In this document: positions 22,396 to 27,663 of the stretch, piece by piece
Position numbering within the stretch: the first letter of the stretch is position 1
How the letters are laid out: every line of letters begins with the position of its first letter
IMG/VR virus record: IMGVR_UViG_3300023184_000381
Span: 1 to 30,364 of that record
Source: a virus
Length of the DNA stretch: 30,364 nt
Strand: one strand, 5' to 3'
Program-made: the position numbers and the translations under genes
The notes under the pieces: model-generated
Databases searched by the model: none
Told to the model about the DNA's origin: nothing
Seen by the model: only the letters and a program-made list of their open reading frames with translations

Positions 22396-22426
22396 TTTGA
22401 AAATTAAAAAAAATGATATATATTAG
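22396..22426 (+). promoter_or_regulatory. Bacteroidetes-type promoter for the HNH gene and early cluster
   Basis: TTTG (22396-22399), a 19-base spacer and TATATTAG (22419-22426) match TTTG-N19-21-TAnnTTTG with one mismatch. The ATG at 22461 follows after 34 bases. It would drive the tightly packed small genes 22461-24856, including the sigma factor. Confidence 0.6.
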
Positions 22427-22460
22427 TAGTAATACAATTTATTAAGAAAAAACAAACATT

Positions 22461-22973
22461 ATGGCGATGTCAAACACACACAATTTACCACAAGATTATT
22501 TAAAGAAATTATTTACCTATGATTCAGTAGAAGGTCATCTTATATGGGCATTGAATAAACCTAGAGGTAAAAAATTAAAGGGAAAGAGATTTGGATTTGA
22601 AGAACCGGGTGGCAGACGAAAGGGGATGATTAATAGTAAGAATTATAGAGAAAGTAATTTAATATGGATGTATCATTATGGAGATATACAAAACGGAATG
22701 TATATAGACCATATGGATAGAAATCCTTCTAATAATAGATTAGATAATTTAAGATTAGCAACACCTAAACAAAATGCTGGAAATAGAGAACAAAACATTA
22801 ATTCTCCACATAAATACAAAGGAGTATATAAATCAGGCAAAGCAAGTTGGAGAATGATGTGTGCTGATAAATATTATGGTGTATATAAAACAGAAGTAGA
22901 AGCTGCTATTAAATACAATGAAATAGCAATACAAAGATGGGGTGAATTTGCAAATCTTAACATTATAAAATAA
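22461..22973 (+). CDS. HNH endonuclease with C-terminal AP2-like domain
   Basis: This is a 170-residue, two-domain protein. The HNH motif is in 'YIDHMDRNPSNNRLDNLRLA' (D83-H84 as metal/general base site, N residues about 10 later). Residues about 115-168 ('KYKGVYKSGKASWRMM', then 'YGVYKTEVEAAIKYNE') match an AP2-type DNA-binding fold that often follows HNH in phage homing nucleases. A second ATG two codons later could also be used. It may be a mobile homing nuclease, or a host-DNA nuclease or packaging helper. It stands alone behind its own promoter, as free-standing homing endonucleases often do. Confidence 0.8.
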   Translation: MAMSNTHNLPQDYLKKLFTYDSVEGHLIWALNKPRGKKLKGKRFGFEEPGGRRKGMINSKNYRESNLIWMYHYGDIQNGMYIDHMDRNPSNNRLDNLRLATPKQNAGNREQNINSPHKYKGVYKSGKASWRMMCADKYYGVYKTEVEAAIKYNEIAIQRWGEFANLNIIK

Positions 22974-22979
22974 AGAATT

Positions 22980-23162
22980 ATGTGTATATTTCGTTTTGGA
23001 ACATGGTTAGAAGGATTATTAAATGTAATCAGTTTAGGTCACTCTAAACAAATAGCGGGATGGATAGCTAATAAATTAGGCTATTCAGATTGTGGATGTG
23101 ATAGGAGACGTGATTTTTTAGATAAACTATTTAAGTGTGATAATAGAATAAAATTATTCTAA
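22980..23162 (+). CDS. Small Cys-containing phage protein (DCGC-RRR motif)
   Basis: This 60-residue protein has an amphipathic N-terminal half ('LEGLLNVISLGHSKQIAGWI') and a 'SDCGCDRRRDFLDKLF' segment. The CGC followed by basic residues and 'xxLNxLF'-like end occurs in short hypothetical proteins of Bacteroidetes phages as I remember them. The function is unknown, but zinc binding is possible with the third Cys near the end. It starts 6 bases after the HNH gene and its stop overlaps the next ATG by one base (TAATG). Confidence 0.55.
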   Translation: MCIFRFGTWLEGLLNVISLGHSKQIAGWIANKLGYSDCGCDRRRDFLDKLFKCDNRIKLF

Positions 23163-23557
23163 TGCCAATAAAGAAAGAGTTAAGCAAAAAGTGTGGAGCG
23201 TGTGGTGTAGTATTTGATAAAGATTTAAGTAATAAACAACCAAAGAGAGCACTATGTAAGGAATGTTATAGAGCTGAACTGCAAGCACTTTGTAAAAAAC
23301 AAAAGGATAAACGAGCAGAGATAGGAGCAATAGTAAATAGAGTAGCAATATATAATGATTATAAATTTGAGAATAGAACAGAATTTTGGAAAGGGATAAA
23401 TAAACAAATAAAACCATTAACAAAGAGAGCAGATATAAGAGAATTCTTATCAAAACAAATGGATAGGATATTAGCAGATGATAATTTAATGAAGTATCTA
23501 AACTCAGTAACATTGGCAGAACAAATGAACGAATATAGAAACAATAAAACAAAATGA
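23162..23557 (+). CDS. Zinc-ribbon protein, 131 residues
   Basis: The N-terminus has C11-x2-C14 and C32-x2-C35, a four-Cys zinc ribbon spaced 17 residues apart (KKCGACGVVF and RALCKECYRAE). The rest is helical and Lys/Arg-rich, without another domain I recognise. A ribbon plus basic helix suggests binding to DNA, RNA or RNA polymerase, fitting a transcription-related early role. It overlaps the preceding stop by one base, and its own stop is one base away from the next start. Confidence 0.6.
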   Translation: MPIKKELSKKCGACGVVFDKDLSNKQPKRALCKECYRAELQALCKKQKDKRAEIGAIVNRVAIYNDYKFENRTEFWKGINKQIKPLTKRADIREFLSKQMDRILADDNLMKYLNSVTLAEQMNEYRNNKTK

Positions 23558-23558
23558 T

Positions 23559-23819
23559 ATGATAGAAGTACAAAGTACCTTAAATGGTGAAACAAAAGAA
23601 ATAGACCCAACAAAAGCATATATGGTAGATTTCAGTAAGTTACAATCAGTAAATGATTTAGTAGTAATCCTAAGTGGATTAGGAATTACATTCCCGGGCA
23701 ATCACCCAATTATACCACACATCAAACAATTCTTAAACTTAGACAATCCAATTGATGTTCAACAACCACCAACTAAAGCAGAGTTTGTTCCATTAAAGAA
23801 AGATGATTTAGGAGAATAA
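23559..23819 (+). CDS. Hypothetical early protein, 86 residues
   Basis: This is a small alpha/beta protein with 'TLNGETKEIDPTKAYMVDFS', 'LVVILSGLGITFPGNHPII' and an acidic C-terminus. There are no cysteines, signal peptide or membrane segment; the middle segment is mildly hydrophobic but too polar for a transmembrane helix. It sits in the tightly packed early cluster, one base after the preceding stop. No family is recognised. Confidence 0.5.
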   Translation: MIEVQSTLNGETKEIDPTKAYMVDFSKLQSVNDLVVILSGLGITFPGNHPIIPHIKQFLNLDNPIDVQQPPTKAEFVPLKKDDLGE

Positions 23820-23820
23820 T

Positions 23821-24051
23821 ATGAGTGATAACAAATACGAACCATTAAGTGAAATCGAGTTTATAGAATTAAATAGAGTCTTAAATGAGATAGGAGCATA
23901 CCTACCAGATAACCAAATGAGTTATATATGGAGTAACTTTAATAGAGTAAGGAATGCAACTGAAAATCAACCTTGTGGATGTGCATCAGCCGGCGGTCAT
24001 TGGAAAAGAGCGGTAGAGCATTTGAAACAATGGGTAAAAGAGAGAACATAA
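23821..24051 (+). CDS. Small protein with CGC-x-GGHWKRA motif, 76 residues
   Basis: The N-terminal half is helical and acidic ('SEIEFIELNRVLNEIGAY'); the C-terminal part has 'QPCGCASAGGHWKRAVEHLK', which could bind a metal with the two Cys and His. It starts one base after the previous stop and its stop overlaps the sigma-factor ATG (TAATG), so the two are translationally coupled. Coupling to the sigma factor hints at a partner or control role. The function is otherwise unknown. Confidence 0.55.
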   Translation: MSDNKYEPLSEIEFIELNRVLNEIGAYLPDNQMSYIWSNFNRVRNATENQPCGCASAGGHWKRAVEHLKQWVKERT

Positions 24052-24605
24052 TGTTTGATTCAGGAAGTATGCAAGAAAACACAGAACGATTAGGTATATT
24101 ATATACTAAACATCATCAATGGTTATTAGGAACAGCTTATAACATTTCAAAAAAGCAAGAATTCGCAGAAGATTTAGTCGGTGAATTATATTGTTACTTA
24201 GGAGAAAAAGTAAATCCTAAACTATGGGCTAAAGATTCATTCAACATTCTATATTGTATTCAGTTTATTCAAAGTAGATTTATTAACAAAGTAAAGAGAG
24301 ATGCGAGAATACAATACAAAGGTATAATAACTGAGGAGTATAAGGATAATGAATACGATATAGAATATGATGAAAGATTAGAAAAATGTTATGATGAAGT
24401 ACTAAGAGAAATACAATCAGTAGAAAAGACAGGTATGTGGGTAAGTGCAAAATTGTATAAGATGTATTGGATAGACGAACCAGATGAAACGTTAGAAGGT
24501 ATAAGTAAAAAGATTGGTATAAGTAATAGTACAGCCTTCTTACATATTAAAAAGATGAAAGGACATTTAAAAGATAAATTAAAAAATCCATTTGATAATG
24601 AATAA
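24051..24605 (+). CDS. Sigma-70-family RNA polymerase sigma factor (phage)
   Basis: This is a 184-residue protein. Region 2 is visible at about 14-75 ('LYTKHHQWLLGTAYNISK', then 'EFAEDLVGELYCYL'), the core-binding and -10-recognition helices, with the AEDLVxE pattern of ECF-type sigmas. Region 4 is at about 148-178 ('LEGISKKIGISNSTAFLHIK'), a helix-turn-helix. It is probably the activator of late transcription and would read the TTGTTATTAAT motif present before late units. The upstream in-frame region (from 23973) is shared with 23821-24051; the ATG at 24051 overlaps that gene's stop, so I chose it. No anti-sigma gene is recognised. Confidence 0.8.
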   Translation: MFDSGSMQENTERLGILYTKHHQWLLGTAYNISKKQEFAEDLVGELYCYLGEKVNPKLWAKDSFNILYCIQFIQSRFINKVKRDARIQYKGIITEEYKDNEYDIEYDERLEKCYDEVLREIQSVEKTGMWVSAKLYKMYWIDEPDETLEGISKKIGISNSTAFLHIKKMKGHLKDKLKNPFDNE

Positions 24606-24606
24606 T

Positions 24607-24708
24607 ATGATAATAGTAATAATGTTATTGATAATAGTTTACACACTATACAAAAGAGATAAAAGAACAAATGATTTTTGGAAAGAATATAAAGATAAAT
24701 TAAAATAA
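24607..24708 (+). CDS. Small membrane protein, 33 residues
   Basis: The first 15 residues (MIIVIMLLLIIVYTL) form one clear membrane segment; a short Lys-rich tail follows. Such single-segment proteins with a basic tail sometimes act as holins, lysis peptides or membrane anchors, and no other lysis candidate is seen here. It is one base after the sigma-factor gene. The lysis role is a guess. Confidence 0.5.
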   Translation: MIIVIMLLIIVYTLYKRDKRTNDFWKEYKDKLK

Positions 24709-24709
24709 T

Positions 24710-24856
24710 ATGAATGAAGAACAATTAAAAGAAATAGCAGAAAAGTTTAAAGCTAGTCTAAGCTTAGAAGAATTAGATGAATTAGAAAGACAATATAATG
24801 AGATGTATCAGAAACTAAAGTCACAACAAAGTAGTTCAATAGAAAAAAAAGATTAA
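24710..24856 (+). CDS. Small helical protein, 48 residues
   Basis: This acidic helix ('MNEEQLKEIAEKFKASLSLE', then 'LDELERQYNEMYQKLKS') has strong coiled-coil potential and a polar Ser/Lys tail. It is the last gene of the early cluster and lies directly before the terminase promoter motif. It could be an anti-sigma or assembly helper, but no motif shows this. Confidence 0.5.
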   Translation: MNEEQLKEIAEKFKASLSLEELDELERQYNEMYQKLKSQQSSSIEKKD

Positions 24857-24857
24857 G

Positions 24858-24868
24858 TTGTTATTCAT
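24858..24868 (+). promoter_or_regulatory. Late promoter-like motif TTGTTATTCAT (site 8, one mismatch)
   Basis: It is one mismatch from the consensus, 33 bases before the ATG of the terminase small-subunit gene, in a 45-bp gap between early and late genes. Confidence 0.5.
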
Positions 24869-24901
24869 ATATACAGAATATAATAACGACAAATAACGAT
24901 T

Positions 24902-25219
24902 ATGGCGAAGTTTGAACAAGGAAATAAGATAGGTAAAGGTAGACCAAAAGGTAAACCAAATAAAACAACTGCAGAGATAAAAGATATTATTACTCGTATT
25001 GTTGGTAATCAGTTAGAACATATAGAAGCTGATTTAGAAAAGATAAGAAAGAATGACCCTGCAGAAGCAATGAGGTTATCATCTAAGTTTATAGATTATG
25101 TTATACCAAAACAAACTAAGATAGATTTAGAAGGTGAGTTAAGACATAAGGTAGATAAATTAGTTATTGAGATTAAAACAAACAATGGCAAGAACAGCGA
25201 CGATAGAAACAACGATTAG
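24902..25219 (+). CDS. terS: Terminase small subunit
   Basis: This 105-residue protein starts with a Gly/Lys-rich arm ('KFEQGNKIGKGRPKGKPNKT', i.e. the GN-x-x-GKGRPKGxPNKTT pattern of Bacteroidetes phage small terminases) and continues as helices. It ends with a polar Asn/Asp tail. It would recognise packaging initiation sites and feed DNA to the large subunit. Its 3' end overlaps the large-subunit gene by 35 bases, which supports co-translation and the call. It is shorter than many small terminases (about 130-180 residues). Confidence 0.7.
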   Translation: MAKFEQGNKIGKGRPKGKPNKTTAEIKDIITRIVGNQLEHIEADLEKIRKNDPAEAMRLSSKFIDYVIPKQTKIDLEGELRHKVDKLVIEIKTNNGKNSDDRNND

Positions 25220-26345
25220 TTTTGAGCACTTACTAAACTCAACTAAAAGAATATCACATCATATTGGTGGTACGAGAAGTGGTAAAACATTTGCAATACT
25301 ACAATACCTAATTACAAAGGGTTTAGAAACAAAGCAAGATATAACCATTGTCCGTAAAACAATTCCATCTCTTAAGAAAACTGTCATAAAAGATTTCAAA
25401 GAGATAATGGAAAAGATTGGTCTATGGGAAGATGAGGCAATGAATATAGCTGATAGGGTATATAAACTCTATAACGGAACTATCTTTCAATTTGTGAACA
25501 CAGACGACGCAGATAAACTAAGAGGTTTAAAATCAAGCACACTGTATATCGATGAGGCAAGTGAGGTAGACGAGGAATCTTACTTTCAATTAAGTATCAG
25601 AACAGAAGGTCAAATTATTTTAAGTTATAACCCGACTATCTCGCCTTATCATTGGTTAAGAGTAATGGATAATTGTGATAGATTTAATACGAGCTATAAA
25701 GATAATCCATTCTTACCTGAGGATATGGTAAAAGCAATTGAAGATTTACAATTTAAGAATCCTAAGTATTGGGCTATATATGGTAAAGGTGAATACGCAG
25801 CAAATGATAAAGCAATATTTGTATTTGATATAGTAGAAGAATACGAAGCAGAGTTTGTATCGTTTGGATTAGATTGGGGATATGCAGGTGATGAATTAGC
25901 GTTAGTAGCAGTGTTTAAGAATGGTGAACATATATACATAAACGAATTAATATATGAGAAAGGATTAGTAATGAATGATATTATAAGTAAATTAAAATCA
26001 TTAGGAATTAAAAGAGAAGAGATATGGTGCGATAGTTCAGAACCACGCTCTATTGAAGAATTATGTAGAAGTGGATTTAATGCAAAAGCAGTTAAGAAAG
26101 GACCAGATAGTATTAAGTTTGGTATTAACACATTACTAAACTATAAAATACATTTAGATAAGGATTCACAAAACTTAATCAATGAGTTCTATGGTTATCA
26201 ATGGGCAACTGATAAGTATGGTCAGACAACTGATACACCTGAAGGTGGATTAGACCATCTAATAGATGCGGCAAGATATGTAGCGATGAGTAAGTTAAGT
26301 TTAAAAGCAACTAATAAAGGAACATATACAATAGGATTTTTATGA
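25185..26345 (+). CDS. terL: Terminase large subunit
   Basis: This 386-residue protein has the ATPase Walker A (G28-GTRSGKT35) and Walker B with catalytic Glu ('LYIDEASE', D123-E124). A nuclease domain with acidic residues in the RNase H-like pattern follows: D230 ('GLDWGYAGDE'), D283 ('WCDSSEPRS') and D357/D361 ('LDHLIDAARY'). It pumps DNA into the head through the portal and cuts it. I chose the ATG at 25185; the TTG at 25167 would add six residues and is unlikely in this start context. It overlaps the small subunit gene upstream and the next ATG (ATGA). Confidence 0.9.
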   Translation: MARTATIETTISFEHLLNSTKRISHHIGGTRSGKTFAILQYLITKGLETKQDITIVRKTIPSLKKTVIKDFKEIMEKIGLWEDEAMNIADRVYKLYNGTIFQFVNTDDADKLRGLKSSTLYIDEASEVDEESYFQLSIRTEGQIILSYNPTISPYHWLRVMDNCDRFNTSYKDNPFLPEDMVKAIEDLQFKNPKYWAIYGKGEYAANDKAIFVFDIVEEYEAEFVSFGLDWGYAGDELALVAVFKNGEHIYINELIYEKGLVMNDIISKLKSLGIKREEIWCDSSEPRSIEELCRSGFNAKAVKKGPDSIKFGINTLLNYKIHLDKDSQNLINEFYGYQWATDKYGQTTDTPEGGLDHLIDAARYVAMSKLSLKATNKGTYTIGFL

Positions 26346-26557
26346 TAAATAAAGATATGAATGAATTAAAATGGAGTGATGATGATATTGTACAATTAAG
26401 AGGTGCAATTAATCATCTATTGGAAATAAACGAAACACTTAATGCAAATATAATTGCAATGAATGCTAAATTATTAAATGAAGAAAAGAAAGTTAAAGAC
26501 CTACAATATAAATTGTGGTTATTACAAATGGATACTATAAACAAATACGAAGCATAA
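26342..26557 (+). CDS. Small coiled-coil protein, 71 residues
   Basis: This is a helical protein with heptad-like Leu/Ile/Met spacing ('LRGAINHLLEINETLNANII', then 'LLNEEKKVKDLQYKLWLL'). The start overlaps the terminase stop (ATGA). It probably acts as an oligomerising accessory, such as a packaging or tail chaperone helper. It has no recognised family. The next gene starts 3 bases after it. Confidence 0.55.
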   Translation: MINKDMNELKWSDDDIVQLRGAINHLLEINETLNANIIAMNAKLLNEEKKVKDLQYKLWLLQMDTINKYEA

Positions 26558-26560
26558 TAT

Positions 26561-27333
26561 ATGAAACAAGAAATTACCATTGAAGTACCTAATGATTGGT
26601 CAGCGATTACATTAAGAAAATATTTAGAATTATCAGCAGATTTAAAAGCATATGAAGGTGAAGCAGAAGCAACTCAAGCCGCTTTATTTTATCACTTATG
26701 TGGATTAACGCCTGAGCTAATGTTAAAATTAGATACTGAAACGTTTATTAAAATTAAAAATAAATTAAACTCATTTGTACAAGAGATTGAATTACCATTA
26801 GTCCGTACATTCTTTAGAAATGGAGTTGAGTATGGTTTTTATCCTAACTTATCAAAGATTGAGTATGGTGCTTATATTGATATAGCTAAATTAAATTCAG
26901 TAACTATAAACGAAGATTGGGCAAAGATAATGGCTATACTATATCGTCCTATTACAAATAAGTTAGCAAAAGGATATGAAGTAAAATCCTATAATGGTAA
27001 TGAGGAATGGGATTGGTTTTTAGATTTAGGAATGGATGTTCACTTTGGAGCATGGTTTTTTTTTATCAATTTGTCAATGGACTTATTGAGCTCTATCCCG
27101 AACTCTATGATGAAGAAAGTAATGGAAATGTCACCCAATATCAAATCAACTTTGGAAAAAAGTGGGGTAACTATTCAGCAGTAATTGAATTAGCTAATGG
27201 TAATATTAATGAAATAGATTTAGTAGTCAAACAACCATTAGAGAAATGTTTATTACTCCTAGCGTTTAAAGCAGATACTAACTATGTATCTGAGATGATT
27301 CATAAAGAACAGATGGCTAAAATAAGTCAATAA
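26561..27333 (+). CDS. Tail assembly chaperone with -1 frameshift (G/GT type)
   Basis: The in-frame product runs from 26561 to 27184 (207 residues; 'EVPNDWSAITLRKYLELSAD' near the start). At 27056-27064 there are nine T in the 0 frame (TGG-TTT-TTT-TTT-ATC), containing the slip heptamer T-TTT-TTT. A second frame (-1) is open across this point to 27333 ('YQFVNGLIELYPELYDEESN', then 'NFGKKWGNYSAVIELANGN'). A -1 slip gives a 257-residue product. This is the arrangement of siphophage tail chaperones: the short form and the long form bind tape measure and tail tube. Separate initiation of the second frame is unlikely because the two frames overlap by about 180 bases. It lies unusually far from the tape measure gene. 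Confidence 0.75.
27056..27064 (+). other. Frameshift slip site (run of nine T)
   Basis: The T run is in phase with codons TTT TTT TTT, preceded by GG, and gives T-TTT-TTT for a -1 slip. Polymerase slippage on the same run could also produce both products. No strong downstream stimulatory hairpin is visible. Confidence 0.65.
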
Positions 27334-27348
27334 TTTTTCTTTACTACT

Positions 27349-27359
27349 TTGTTATTAAT
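27349..27359 (+). promoter_or_regulatory. Late promoter-like motif TTGTTATTAAT (site 9)
   Basis: This exact copy is 14 bases before the ATG at 27374, ahead of the tail fiber unit, which ends near 30300. Confidence 0.65.
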
Positions 27360-27373
27360 AGAAACGATTAACA

Positions 27374-27649
27374 ATGGGAATTGATTGGAGCACGATTAGG
27401 GGTAAAGGAGCTGGAGCATTAATTAACTCAGGCATTTACATTGGCCCTACACGTGGATTAAGTTCACCTAAGAATAGTAGAAGAGCATGTCTTTGTTTAC
27501 ATTCAAATACTTACAGCAGAAAATGTTGTAATGGAGCATTGATGGAACAAGGAGTTGGTGTTATTTCAACATCTGCACATTTTGCAACTAGAGGTGGATT
27601 TAGTACTGGCTTCTCTGATGGATTCGATATTGGTACACCTGTATATTAA
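27374..27649 (+). CDS. Small Cys-rich virion-associated protein, 91 residues
   Basis: This is a Gly/Ser/Cys-rich protein with 'RRACLCLHSNTYSRKCCNG' and a following 'MEQGVG' segment. A pattern of 'CLCxxxNTYSxKCCxG...QGxG' is familiar from small proteins near tail fiber genes in Bacteroidetes phages, though no function is assigned. Four closely spaced cysteines could bind metal or form disulfides. It starts the tail fiber unit and is 14 bases before the fiber gene. Confidence 0.6.
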   Translation: MGIDWSTIRGKGAGALINSGIYIGPTRGLSSPKNSRRACLCLHSNTYSRKCCNGALMEQGVGVISTSAHFATRGGFSTGFSDGFDIGTPVY

Positions 27650-27663
27650 AATAAATAAAAGAT

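Noticed and set aside
23973-24050. N-terminal extension of the sigma factor from 23973
   Set aside because: This stretch is the other-frame shadow of the gene 23821-24051; region 2 of the sigma begins after the ATG at 24051.
25167-25184. TTG start for the large terminase
   Set aside because: All other starts here are ATG in A-rich context, and the ATG at 25185 fits the small/large subunit overlap.
27007-27333. Independent gene starting at 27007
   Set aside because: It would overlap the chaperone gene by 178 bases in another frame; a -1 slip at the T run explains the open frame better.
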